From contig NC_089437.1 of NCBI RefSeq assembly GCF_026210795.1, forward strand, positions 1,674,001-1,738,000: a DNA stretch of 64,000 bases. Direction: 5' to 3'. A program made the position numbers and the translations under genes. The notes beneath the pieces are model-generated. The model ran no database searches. It was not told where the DNA came from and saw only the letters and a program-made list of their open reading frames with translations. Positions 10,542 to 19,515 of the stretch are shown piece by piece; position 1 is the first letter of the stretch; each line of letters begins with the position of its first letter. This stretch comes from Rhizophagus irregularis. Taxonomy: Eukaryota > Glomeromycota > Glomeromycetes > Glomerales > Glomeraceae.

Positions 10542-12323
10542 TCATTTACTCATCGGTGTATGGTAAGTCTTTAATAATTCTCCATTTACGGGTATCTTCT
10601 TGATGACACCTTTAATATTTTTAATTCTATAAGCTCCATTCGGCAGTATTTCATGAATGTAAAATGGTCCTAACCATTTTGATTCTAATTTTCCAGATAG
10701 TTGTTGTGCTTTGGCTTTATCATAGAGTAGTATTTTATCTCCAATTCCAAAGGTGTGTTCTTTGATTATTTTTCTGTCATGATACTCTTTTTGTTTTGTT
10801 TGAGATTTCAGTATTTGTTCTTTGGCTTCATGTCGGATTTTTGGTAGTTCTTCTAATAATCCAACTATTCTATCACTTAGGTTAATTTCTTTGATATTTT
10901 CATCCATTATTGTCCGTACATTTCTTCCGTATGTTAAATAAAATGGTCGAATTCTTGTTGAACTATGCTTTTTATTTCGGTAAGCAAATAATATGGGTGC
11001 TATCCTTTGATCCCAATCATCTTTGGTTGATAATTTTGCTAATGCTTGACCTAATGTTTGGTTGAATCTTTCAACAAGTCCGTTTGTCTCTGGATGATAA
11101 CTTGTAGAAAAATTCCATTTAATTTTGAATTTTTCCATTAATTCTTTAATCATTTCATTATTGAAATGACTTCCTCTATCACTCAATATTTTCATTGGGC
11201 ATCCATGTCTACAAATGATGTCTTCATAAATAAATTTTGATACTTCTTTAGCAGTTGCTTCTTTTACCGCTTTGGCTTCTGGCCATTTTGTAAAATAATC
11301 CATTGCTACTATGATGTATTTATTACCATTTGTTGTTGTGTTCAATGGTCCAACAAAGTCAATCCCGATTTGATACCATGGTTCTACTACTTTAATTGGG
11401 TGTAATTCATTTTTCCCTTGTGGTTTTCCTCTTCTCTGACATTCATCACATGTCCTTACATATCTTTCAACATCATTCAGCATATTTTCCCAATAATATT
11501 TATCTTTTAAATTATCATAAGTACTTTTGATTCCCATATGTGCCGATAATTCATGACTGTGAGCTAAATATAGTGCTCCCATCTTTTCAAAGTCTTCTAT
11601 TATTCTGATGTTTTTACCATTTTTCTCAATATACTTTTTACCATCAGTTACTCTGATGTTATCCTTAATCTCTACATTTTTAACCTCTATTGGTGGTTTA
11701 TTTCCATCCAATTCTATTATTTTATTATATACTCTTTCCCAATCTGTGTCATTATTTGATATTTTAATATTAGCATATTTTTCTCCTTCGTAAATATCTT
11801 GACATTCTTTAAATGATTTCACCATCTCCATATATCTTTCTTCATCTAATAATGGGTATGATGTTTTATGTCCTTGATCCTTTTTCGAATATTCTCTACC
11901 TTTGTAATTTTCCCAACATTTTTCATTTTCTAAAAATATCACTATTGATTCATCAATTATCCTTTTGTTCCTAAATACTTCCTTCTCTAATAGGTGGTTC
12001 TCATATCTTGTTATGTATCCTCTGTCGAATGATGGTGTTTGTTGGTAAAAGTACTCACTATAGGGACTTTTATCTAATATTAACCAATCCTCATTATCAT
12101 GTTCTTCCATTCTCCTGTTGATTTGTTCGACAACTTCCTTCCTGAATTCCCATTCTATACCTTTCTTTGGTATTTTATACTTATCATTGTCCTCTCTTCT
12201 CTTTTTAAAGGTGTTAAACCTCACACTTTGTCCTATTTTTTCAAATTCTTTTATAAGTTTATTTACAATGAATGTTTTTCCAGTACCATCAACTCCACAT
12301 ATGATTATTATTTTAGGTCCCAT
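10542..12323 (-). CDS. dTMP-kinase-like domain fused to Ty3/gypsy integrase
   Basis: 593 residues. Residues 1-~205 form a P-loop nucleotide kinase of the thymidylate/deoxynucleoside kinase type: Walker A GVDGTGKT (10-17), DKSPYSEYFYQ (84-94) matching the DRYxxSxxAYQ pattern of dTMP kinases, a predicted strand IVIFLE (127-132) and a basic lid-like KGREYSKK (141-148). The rest is integrase: HHCC zinc finger (H257, H262, C292, C295), catalytic D322, D382 and E418 with 35 residues between the last two, and a C-terminal tail ending in a chromatin-binding-type fold region (LGPFYIHEILPNGAYRI). Start ATG overlaps the end of the small frame upstream by 11 nt. No stop or frame change separates kinase and integrase, so this is a true fusion. 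Supplying dTTP precursor for reverse transcription is an inference. Confidence 0.92.
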   Translation of the reverse strand: MGPKIIIICGVDGTGKTFIVNKLIKEFEKIGQSVRFNTFKKRREDNDKYKIPKKGIEWEFRKEVVEQINRRMEEHDNEDWLILDKSPYSEYFYQQTPSFDRGYITRYENHLLEKEVFRNKRIIDESIVIFLENEKCWENYKGREYSKKDQGHKTSYPLLDEERYMEMVKSFKECQDIYEGEKYANIKISNNDTDWERVYNKIIELDGNKPPIEVKNVEIKDNIRVTDGKKYIEKNGKNIRIIEDFEKMGALYLAHSHELSAHMGIKSTYDNLKDKYYWENMLNDVERYVRTCDECQRRGKPQGKNELHPIKVVEPWYQIGIDFVGPLNTTTNGNKYIIVAMDYFTKWPEAKAVKEATAKEVSKFIYEDIICRHGCPMKILSDRGSHFNNEMIKELMEKFKIKWNFSTSYHPETNGLVERFNQTLGQALAKLSTKDDWDQRIAPILFAYRNKKHSSTRIRPFYLTYGRNVRTIMDENIKEINLSDRIVGLLEELPKIRHEAKEQILKSQTKQKEYHDRKIIKEHTFGIGDKILLYDKAKAQQLSGKLESKWLGPFYIHEILPNGAYRIKNIKGVIKKIPVNGELLKTYHTPMSK

Positions 12324-12552
12324 TTTTACATAATTCTGATAATTTTAGCTCGTTTACTTTACTTAATATCACCTCTATTTGTAATATTTCCTCTTGAGTT
12401 TCCAATATTAATGGTCTTTCTTCACTATCTTCAAAATTTTTGGCTTTGAATTTATAGTTATAATTTATCCTGTTTAATTCCTTTGTTATACCTTCTAAAT
12501 TTTCGATTATATCCTTTATTTTATGATTTGTATTTCTTACCACTTGTTCCAT
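12313..12552 (-). CDS. Small 79-residue frame between RT and kinase-integrase
   Basis: Lies in the same frame as RT but after two stop codons (12589-12591 and 12 nt further on), with its own ATG. The product is charged with alternating Leu/Ile (IKDIIENLEGITKELNRI, ILSKVNELKLSEL), suggesting a helical or coiled-coil peptide. Its last codons overlap the ATG of the kinase-integrase frame. It could be a real small protein, an N-terminal part joined by splicing or frameshift to the next frame, or a spacer that drives reinitiation. No family match known. Confidence 0.5.
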   Translation of the reverse strand: MEQVVRNTNHKIKDIIENLEGITKELNRINYNYKFKAKNFEDSEERPLILETQEEILQIEVILSKVNELKLSELCKNGT

Positions 12553-12588
12553 TTTTATTTTTGAAAAGTAACTCTTTTACCCATCTAT

Positions 12589-14070
12589 TTATATTATTCT
12601 TGATAAGGCATCTGCATTTTTATTTTCTTTTCCTGGTCTATGAGTTATTTCAAAATCATACTGTTCTAATTCCATGACCCATCTTGATCTCTTTCCTTTT
12701 GGTACTTTTGCAGTCATTAATCCCTTCAAAGCTGCATGGTCTGTTACTACCTCAAATTTTCTATTGATCAAGTATTTATGGAAATGTTGTATTCCCCATA
12801 CAATTGCATAACATTCTTGTTCGGTTATTGGCCATCTTTGTTCTGTCCTGTTTAAACTTTTACTGGCATATTCTATTACGTATTCTTGACCTTTATCATC
12901 TTTTTGAGCTAACACTGCCCCTAATCCTATTCCTGAAGCATCTGTAATTAATATAAATTTCCTTAACCAATCTGGTTGTCTTAACACTGGTTCTTCGGTT
13001 AATTTCCTTTTTAATATTTCTAATGCTTCATGTTGTTTGATGCCCCATTCAAACTTTTCATCTTTTCTCAATAAAGATGTTATTGGTTTTACTATTTTTG
13101 AAAAATCTTTAATAAATTTTCTATAATACGTACATAACCCCAATATTGACCTTACACCTTTTATATTTATAGGTGCTGTTAATTTTTGTATCTTTTCAAC
13201 CTTTCCTGGACTTGGTTTTAATCCATTTTTACCAACTACATGTCCTAAAAATTCTATTTCTGTTTTTCCAAATATACATTTCTTTAACTTTAGTATTAAA
13301 CTGGCTTCCTTTAATTTTTCTAACACTAACTTTATGTGTTTTAGGTGGTCTTCAAAATTTTCCGAATATATCATTATATCATCAATGTATACTATCACAA
13401 ATTCATTTAGGTACTCCTTTAATACTTTATCCATTAACCTTTGAAAACTTGCAGGCGCATTTGTTAACCCAAATGGCATGACATTATATTCATATAATCC
13501 TGCTGAGCATATAAATGCTGTTTTCTCAATATCTTCCTCAGCCATTTCTATCTGATTAAACCCTGATGCTAAATCTAGACTAGTAAACCATCTTCCTGAA
13601 CTTATCCTTTCTAATTGTTCATCAATCCTTGGTAATGGATATGCATCTGTTATTGTAACTTTATTTAATTTTCTATAGTCGATGCAAAACCTATAATTTC
13701 CAGACTTTTTTCCTGCTAAAGTCACTGGTGAAGACCATGGACTTCTGGATTCTCTAATTTTTCCCAATTTTAACATCTCGTCAACCTCTTTTCTGATGAA
13801 TTTACCTTTTTCATCATTTTCTTTATACCTCTTTTGGGCTATTGGTTCAGTACCCCCTTTTAATCTGATTTCATATTTTACTAGGTTTGTCCTATTATAT
13901 TTTTCACCATCATACTCAAATATATCCTTATATTTTTCTACTAATACCTTTAATTTACCTTTTTGTTCATTGGTTATGTCCCCTACTTTAAATTTTTCAG
14001 TAAATTTTTCATGGTCACTTTTGTGCTTCTTTATCGTCTCTTCAGTATCATTCTGACCAAGACTTATACT
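12589..14070 (-). CDS. Reverse transcriptase and RNase H
   Basis: Open frame from 14070 to 12589. It has no ATG at its start; the first in-frame Met is at 13776, already inside the RT domain, so it is probably made as a Pro-RT fusion through a -1 shift. RT motifs counted from Met13776: RFCIDYRKLN (29-38), LDLASGFNQI (68-77), MPFGLTNAP (100-108), catalytic YIDD (130-133), and the connection LGHVV...GLCTYYRKFI. RNase H follows: TDAS (278-281, D279), E321, D346 and the terminal NADALSR with D389. All key acidic residues are present. It copies element RNA into cDNA in the cytoplasmic particle. Confidence 0.93.
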   Translation of the reverse strand, partial: SISLGQNDTEETIKKHKSDHEKFTEKFKVGDITNEQKGKLKVLVEKYKDIFEYDGEKYNRTNLVKYEIRLKGGTEPIAQKRYKENDEKGKFIRKEVDEMLKLGKIRESRSPWSSPVTLAGKKSGNYRFCIDYRKLNKVTITDAYPLPRIDEQLERISSGRWFTSLDLASGFNQIEMAEEDIEKTAFICSAGLYEYNVMPFGLTNAPASFQRLMDKVLKEYLNEFVIVYIDDIMIYSENFEDHLKHIKLVLEKLKEASLILKLKKCIFGKTEIEFLGHVVGKNGLKPSPGKVEKIQKLTAPINIKGVRSILGLCTYYRKFIKDFSKIVKPITSLLRKDEKFEWGIKQHEALEILKRKLTEEPVLRQPDWLRKFILITDASGIGLGAVLAQKDDKGQEYVIEYASKSLNRTEQRWPITEQECYAIVWGIQHFHKYLINRKFEVVTDHAALKGLMTAKVPKGKRSRWVMELEQYDFEITHRPGKENKNADALSRII

Positions 14071-14591
14071 TTAAAATTTTCATCTTCCTGACCTTCATGG
14101 TCATCTTCATATATGTTATACAATTCATCCTGGTATAATTTTTCTAATATTTCCTCTTCATCAAATGTTTCTTCAAACCCTTTAATGGTCCTTTGTGTGT
14201 ATTTTACTGGTATATCCATAGTTTCATCATTCATTCTAATTATTATTGTTTTATCTGTGTAATCTATATTCGCCTTAAACATATCTAATACTCCATTTCC
14301 TAACACAATTTCGTTTTTTCCTGAATCAATTACTTCAACCTTAATGGGTATCTCCTTATCCCCAAATTGTATGTATATTGTCGTGGTACCCCTAGATGCT
14401 AATTTATCCTCATTTATCATCACACATCTTACTGTACTTGGTTCCTCAATTTTTAGGTCCATTTCATCCATTATCTGACTAGTTATTACATTTACTGCTG
14501 CTCCTGTATCAAACATTACGTCCTTTAATTCTTGGTTTATTATTAATTTACCCCTTAATGCAGTTAAGTGTTCTGCTTCAATGTTGTTCAT
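14064..14591 (-). CDS. Retropepsin-like aspartic protease
   Basis: 175 residues from Met14591. Contains the aspartic protease signature MFDTGAAVNVI (D28-T-G), then the flap/second half with IVLGNGVLDMF. It follows Gag in the same frame: only TGA and four codons (CTA CAA GAA TCA) lie between Gag and this Met, so Gag-Pro is likely made by stop readthrough. Its stop (14066-14064) overlaps the RT frame by 7 nt. It would cleave the Gag-Pro-RT polyprotein. The C-terminal ~50 residues are acidic and form a linker to RT. Confidence 0.88.
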   Translation of the reverse strand: MNNIEAEHLTALRGKLIINQELKDVMFDTGAAVNVITSQIMDEMDLKIEEPSTVRCVMINEDKLASRGTTTIYIQFGDKEIPIKVEVIDSGKNEIVLGNGVLDMFKANIDYTDKTIIIRMNDETMDIPVKYTQRTIKGFEETFDEEEILEKLYQDELYNIYEDDHEGQEDENFKV

Positions 14592-14603
14592 TGATTCTTG
14601 TAG

Positions 14604-17600
14604 TCAATCTGTTTGTGGATACCTTCTCATTCCTTCATGATATATTTTTCTTTGCTCTGGACTTATGTTTATAATTTGTGAAAAGGTTGCATTTGCTCTG
14701 GTATTTTTCATATCCTCTAATACGTTATATTCTGGTGTGTTCCTCTGAAATGCGCTTGTCCTATGGATACCTTCAACACGTTCATTTTTACATTGTTTTG
14801 CATAGTGACCTCTTTGTCCACAATTTCCACATGTATTATTATTTCTCCTTGCTTCTTGTGCTTTTTTCAGACTTTCATCAGTGAATCCTCTTTTTGGTAA
14901 TGCTGCTGCCCTTTCCTCTTGGCTTGCATATTTATTATTCCTTCTTCGTGCTTGTTCTTGGTCAATTTCCATATCTATATCTCGATTACTTGACCTATTT
15001 TTTATGTTACTTCTCGTTTGTCTTTCACCAATATAAAAGTCTTGATCAACATGGTTAAATGTTACATCATTATCTTGATAATACGGGTCGTCATAACTAT
15101 ATCCTTGGTCATAATTATCCTGATAATCCTGACTATCATAATCATATTGGTCATATTGGTCATTATAATTATCATATTCCACTACATTGAATCCTCGATT
15201 ATTGTTTTGGTGGTTTGGTGGTCTGTTATAGTTATTTGGTCTTCCATTATAGTTATTTGATCTTCTATTATAATTTTGATTATTTGGTCTTCCATAGTTT
15301 CTTTGACCATTATTTACCCTACATTCATTTGCATAATGTCCTGGTTGTTTACAATTATAACATGCTCGAGGTGGTGGTCCTTGTCTATTATTATTGTTTG
15401 GTGGTCTCTTTTGCCCTCCAAGTTGATTTACTAGTTTTACCTCTAATTTTTTAAACATGTCGGCAAGGTCATCCTCATAATTTTTCTCCAATGGTTTTTC
15501 AAATATATTCTTTGGTTTGTCATCTTGTATATCGATTCCTTTTCTTTGGGTACTAACTGATATACCACGTGTCTTTCTTATTAATTCATTAGTAGCTTCC
15601 TCTTCTCTTCTTGCTGTATTCACTGCATCATTTAAATTTGCTGGGTTTTGTCTTCTGACTTGATATCCCAATGTTGGTGTTAATCCTTCGATATAATTAT
15701 CTACTTGTAATTCATCATCTAATGCATGGCCTCTGGTAGCTATCCTTAATATTTGTCTAAACCTTATCATATATGCCTCAACATTTTCATTTACTCCTTG
15801 TGTTATTTTCCTTAATTCTAACATTTTCCTTTTTCTAACATCTTCCCTGGTAAATCTTTGTTTAATCCTATGTTTTAAATCATTATCATTATCGTTATCT
15901 TGCCAATTTACCAAATGACCATTGTTTGCTTCCTTCTTTTCATTATACCATTGTGCTGCTGCACCTTTCAAACAGGTAGCTGCCATTGCTGCTTGTCTAG
16001 CTCCATTTACTCCTGCTGCTTTTCCTATAGCAGTAAATGCTGTTTCAAATTGTCTTACCCAATCGTTTATGTCTTCTTCTTCCCTTCCATAAAATTGTGG
16101 CATACTAATTATTCCTCCAGCTACATTTCCTGCATCCTCAATTGCATTTGCTAATGGGTTGGCTGCGACTAATCCAGCCCAATTACCTCCTATATCATGT
16201 CCCGTTGCTGCTAGTAAAGCCGCTCTAAAATCTTCCCTTACTTCAGCTCTTGTTGCTCCCATAATTATTGGTACTATTGGTAGAATTGGTGGTATCGGTG
16301 GTGTTAAAGGTGTTTCAAATAAATTTTCTATATTATAATCAGATATTTCACTTTTATCCTCAGAGTTTGATTCTGAACTTTCACTTGAGTCAAAACCAGG
16401 TCTATTTATAATGTTTTCTTTATAAGGTTCTTCAAAATTTTCATTGTTATCGGTATCATTTGGATTTAAAATTTCTCCGTCTTTTCCAGATCCATCTGAT
16501 TCTTTTTCAGATCCATCAGATTTTTCATTATCAGATTCATTTCCACTACTTTCACTATCCTCAATTCCAGCTTGCTGTTTTAGAAATTTATCTAATATTC
16601 GCCTTAAATTTTTCTCCATTTCATTTTTATTTCCTTGGAATATTTCAATAAATTCTTGATCCAATATTTCTCCATCAGTATATCCCATACTGATTAACCT
16701 CAATAACTCTCCATTAGTTATTCCTATTTTATTATCATCACATATTTGTTTTAATCTTTTAACCCTGATATCAATTTCATTTTCGTCATTTTCACAATCC
16801 CTACACTTGGTTTTTCCTTCGTCAAATTTATTGTTTATCCATCTTATTCCACATTCATTACAAAATGTGGTATTTTCATTTATCCATTCATATAATTTTA
16901 TCCTTAATTCTTTGTCATTCGTATCAATTTCCTGGAAATATTTTTCCATAAATTCCATTGTTAATATTATACTATTGCTTATCCTGAATTTTCTCATTCT
17001 TTCTATTTCTGACACATTTAATTCGTATCCTAATTTTTCTAAGTCATCCTTTAATTCTAATAATTCTTTTTGTTCACAATTTTTACATTGTCCAATGTCT
17101 GCTATCATATCAGGTAACTTTCTATTTCTACAATTTCCACATCTCAATGTTTCTTTTGTTAACCATTCATTTATTTCATCTTTTAATTTTTCATCACTTA
17201 GTCTCATTAATTCGAAAAATGTACCTAAAAAGTCTTCTGTTAATATCAATTCTATCCTTATCCTTAGGTCCCACATTCTTTGTATATCCTTGTCAGTGAA
17301 CCTTCCACCCATTTCTTCAATTTTTCTTTTTAATGATTCCACTGTCCATTCGACATCATCCTCTATTTTTATTTCATAATGTATACTACCATCACTGTCC
17401 TCTAATTCATAACTTTCAGGACTATCACTTTCTGGGTCCTCAGGTTCCCTTGTAAATTGTTTGGTATCAATAAATCTTTGTCTTACTTTTGATACATATC
17501 TTATCCATGCATCACCTCCTTCTTGCGTGTCTGTCTCACATCTATTCTGATATTCTATCTGGAGTAATAATTCAATTACCTCTTCTTTCCTCAACAGATC

Positions 17601-18191
17601 TTCTGTTTCTTCATATAATAGATCCCTGAATAACTTCATTGCTAACTTCTTAACATGTATTGCTTTCATTTCATTTTCCAATATCGTGTTATACCAATCC
17701 CAAAATTTTTGAAATCTATTTTCAACATCCCAATCTTCTAAAATGTATCCATGTTTCATTATTTCTGGACATCCTATTAATCGATCAAATACTTCATTTT
17801 CCAAGTTTCCTTCAATACAATCCCTTACAATTACTACAATTATTATTCTCAATCCTTTTTCCTTCATTTTTGGTTGTTGTCTGTACCTTATTGATTCAAT
17901 TATTCTATCTACTATATTCCTACATTTTCCCTTATGTATTGTATCCTCCCTTTCTCTATTGTCCATACTTAATAAATTCAATAATTCTTTATGTGTTACA
18001 TTATTGTACATTAGTATTGTATCCTCAAATTTAAATAAAGCATCCCAAAATTTCTTGAATGCTGCTGATACTTCTCTTTCTATTGGATTACATATTTCAC
18101 ATGCTAAACATTCCTCTGGTTCTATCACTCCTAGGTCATGTTCTTGTTTATGGTTTATATATTCAGCGTTCCAAACATGGTACCATTCCAT
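14604..18191 (-). CDS. Gag polyprotein with a large repeat-bearing N-terminal extension
   Basis: 1195 residues, far longer than usual Ty3/gypsy Gag. Residues ~698-870 are the capsid-like Retrotrans_gag region (WVRQFETAF, AAAQWYNEK, VEAYMIRFRQI). Two nucleocapsid CCHC knuckles follow: CYNCKQPGHYANEC (944-957) and CGNCGQRGHYAKQC (1121-1134), separated by an Asn/Tyr/Asp-rich low-complexity stretch. The first ~640 residues are extra: a helical part (1-250) with CLACEIC at 29-35, then a module repeated three times (~285-372, ~382-466, ~478-540), the first two ending in Cys4 zinc-ribbon-like pairs (C351/C354/C369/C372; C444/C447/C463/C466). A Met at 644 would give a normal-sized Gag, so the extension may be an acquisition. 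Ends in TGA followed by CTA. Confidence 0.9.
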   Translation of the reverse strand: MEWYHVWNAEYINHKQEHDLGVIEPEECLACEICNPIEREVSAAFKKFWDALFKFEDTILMYNNVTHKELLNLLSMDNREREDTIHKGKCRNIVDRIIESIRYRQQPKMKEKGLRIIIVVIVRDCIEGNLENEVFDRLIGCPEIMKHGYILEDWDVENRFQKFWDWYNTILENEMKAIHVKKLAMKLFRDLLYEETEDLLRKEEVIELLLQIEYQNRCETDTQEGGDAWIRYVSKVRQRFIDTKQFTREPEDPESDSPESYELEDSDGSIHYEIKIEDDVEWTVESLKRKIEEMGGRFTDKDIQRMWDLRIRIELILTEDFLGTFFELMRLSDEKLKDEINEWLTKETLRCGNCRNRKLPDMIADIGQCKNCEQKELLELKDDLEKLGYELNVSEIERMRKFRISNSIILTMEFMEKYFQEIDTNDKELRIKLYEWINENTTFCNECGIRWINNKFDEGKTKCRDCENDENEIDIRVKRLKQICDDNKIGITNGELLRLISMGYTDGEILDQEFIEIFQGNKNEMEKNLRRILDKFLKQQAGIEDSESSGNESDNEKSDGSEKESDGSGKDGEILNPNDTDNNENFEEPYKENIINRPGFDSSESSESNSEDKSEISDYNIENLFETPLTPPIPPILPIVPIIMGATRAEVREDFRAALLAATGHDIGGNWAGLVAANPLANAIEDAGNVAGGIISMPQFYGREEEDINDWVRQFETAFTAIGKAAGVNGARQAAMAATCLKGAAAQWYNEKKEANNGHLVNWQDNDNDNDLKHRIKQRFTREDVRKRKMLELRKITQGVNENVEAYMIRFRQILRIATRGHALDDELQVDNYIEGLTPTLGYQVRRQNPANLNDAVNTARREEEATNELIRKTRGISVSTQRKGIDIQDDKPKNIFEKPLEKNYEDDLADMFKKLEVKLVNQLGGQKRPPNNNNRQGPPPRACYNCKQPGHYANECRVNNGQRNYGRPNNQNYNRRSNNYNGRPNNYNRPPNHQNNNRGFNVVEYDNYNDQYDQYDYDSQDYQDNYDQGYSYDDPYYQDNDVTFNHVDQDFYIGERQTRSNIKNRSSNRDIDMEIDQEQARRRNNKYASQEERAAALPKRGFTDESLKKAQEARRNNNTCGNCGQRGHYAKQCKNERVEGIHRTSAFQRNTPEYNVLEDMKNTRANATFSQIINISPEQRKIYHEGMRRYPQTD

Positions 18192-18737
18192 TTTTAATAA
18201 AATTCTCTAAAAATTTTCGCGTCTTTTACTTTTTATCCTTCTTTTATATTTTATTTGACCTATACTGGGCTTGCCTTTACCTCATTTGTTCATTACTGAG
18301 TATGGTAGTTTACAGGTTTGTACAAATAAATTTATATTCCATAAAATTTTCCAACCTAAAGTTGAAGTGTGAATCCATATTTGATTTGTCCGATTATTTG
18401 TTGTATTTCCAAGACTGATGTATCTTTCCTCGGTGTCAACAATTCATTTAATAAGTGGGAGATTCAAATCTCCCTCTTTCATATGCTCCTACTACGCCTC
18501 TAATTCTATTATATCCTAAAATTTACTGTGCTTTGATAATCTTTAATTAATAATCTCGACACCTGTATTGACATTTTATATAATTTTACTACGCTACAAA
18601 ATCTCTTATCATTTATATCCTTATTAATTTTTAATAACTTTCCTTGAATATATTTGTCCAGCAAACATTATTTTTAATAAAAATTTTTTTAATCATGATT
18701 TTTCTTGGGTACCCTCACACAGAATTGTTTTTGAAAG

Positions 18738-18922
18738 TTCACACAGAACTATTCTCAATTGATCACACAGAATACCTCAATTGAGTTCACACAGAAAAAG
18801 CTCACACAGAACTATTCTCAATTGATCACACAGAAAACCTCAATTGAGTTCACACAGAAAAAGCTCACACAGAACTATTCTCAATTGATCACACAGAAAA
18901 CCTCAATTGAGTTCACACAGAA
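18738..18922. repeat. 63-bp tandem repeat in the leader, ~2.9 copies
   Basis: Units begin near 18738, 18801 and 18864 and are almost identical. Each holds TCACACAGAA three times and a self-complementary pair CTCAATTGA / TCAATTGAG, so each unit can form a small hairpin. There is no variable spacer, so it is not a CRISPR array. Confidence 0.9.
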
Positions 18923-19495
18923 TTACCCCACCATCGTATTTATAGTGTCGGCTTTTGGGTACACTTTTTATCCTTAACTTAACCTCAATTATTTATAAAA
19001 ATTATTTTTAATCCTTAATTCATGGAACTTATTTACAATATTCTATTAAAACCCCTTCTAACTTGATTAGCCTCGCATTTCCCTTGATAATCAATTACTA
19101 CCATACATATTTGGTTCATATGTATGAAAATTATTATAATAATAATTTTTCATTGACTTATCAGCCGGTGGTCAAGTTAGATCAAAAATTTAATTTTTAA
19201 CATTATCTCTTTATACATTTATGGTCATACTCACCCAAATTAATACCTTTTACCTTGGTAACCATTATTTTCACGTATCCTTTAAAATATTTAACTTTAT
19301 TTTATTAAAATTTAACGTTAATACGCCTTAAATTCTTTTTCAACCAAGACTTAGAACTTTTAATTTTATAATTCCTTAACTTCGTCGATCCTTTATTTGT
19401 AACTTCTAATGATCACGTGGGGGTGATCATTTTCTTTTCTCAGAGATCCTGTACTTATAACCTGTAGTGATCATGTGAGGATGATCACTTTTCCT

Positions 19496-19513
19496 TTCTC
19501 GGAGCATGCACCA
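19496..19513 (-). other. Primer binding site, probably tRNA-Gly type
   Basis: Two bases inside the 5' LTR the minus strand reads TGGTGCATGCTCCGAGAA. The matching tRNA 3' end would be TTCTCGGAGCATGCACCA: CCA, discriminator A, acceptor strand AGCATGC and T-stem strand CTCGG. A 5' acceptor starting GC and discriminator A fit eukaryotic tRNA-Gly. The assignment needs the genome's tRNA set. Confidence 0.6.
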
Positions 19514-19515
19514 CT

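Larger units (their letters stand above)
18192..19515 (-). other. Retrotransposon 5' leader
   Basis: 1.3-kb untranslated stretch between the 5' LTR and the Gag ATG, unusually long. It holds the primer binding site at the LTR edge, an imperfect ~58-bp duplication next to it (19397-19453 and 19455-19513) and a 63-bp tandem repeat. No long frame in it is protein-like. Likely functions are packaging, dimerisation or internal translation signals (inference). Confidence 0.6.

Noticed and set aside
10542-12323. Kinase as a separate host gene next to integrase
   Set aside because: No stop, frame change or splice signal lies between them, and the start overlaps the preceding retrotransposon frame.
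14678-18418. Many plus-strand frames across the Gag gene
   Set aside because: Hydrophobic mirror translations of acidic and Asn-rich Gag codons; the minus strand has the clear domains.
18738-18922. CRISPR-like regular repeat
   Set aside because: Units are contiguous with no unique spacers, and the context is a eukaryotic retrotransposon leader.
18759-18977. Repetitive 72-residue plus frame
   Set aside because: Product of the 63-bp tandem repeat (a multiple of three), not a gene.
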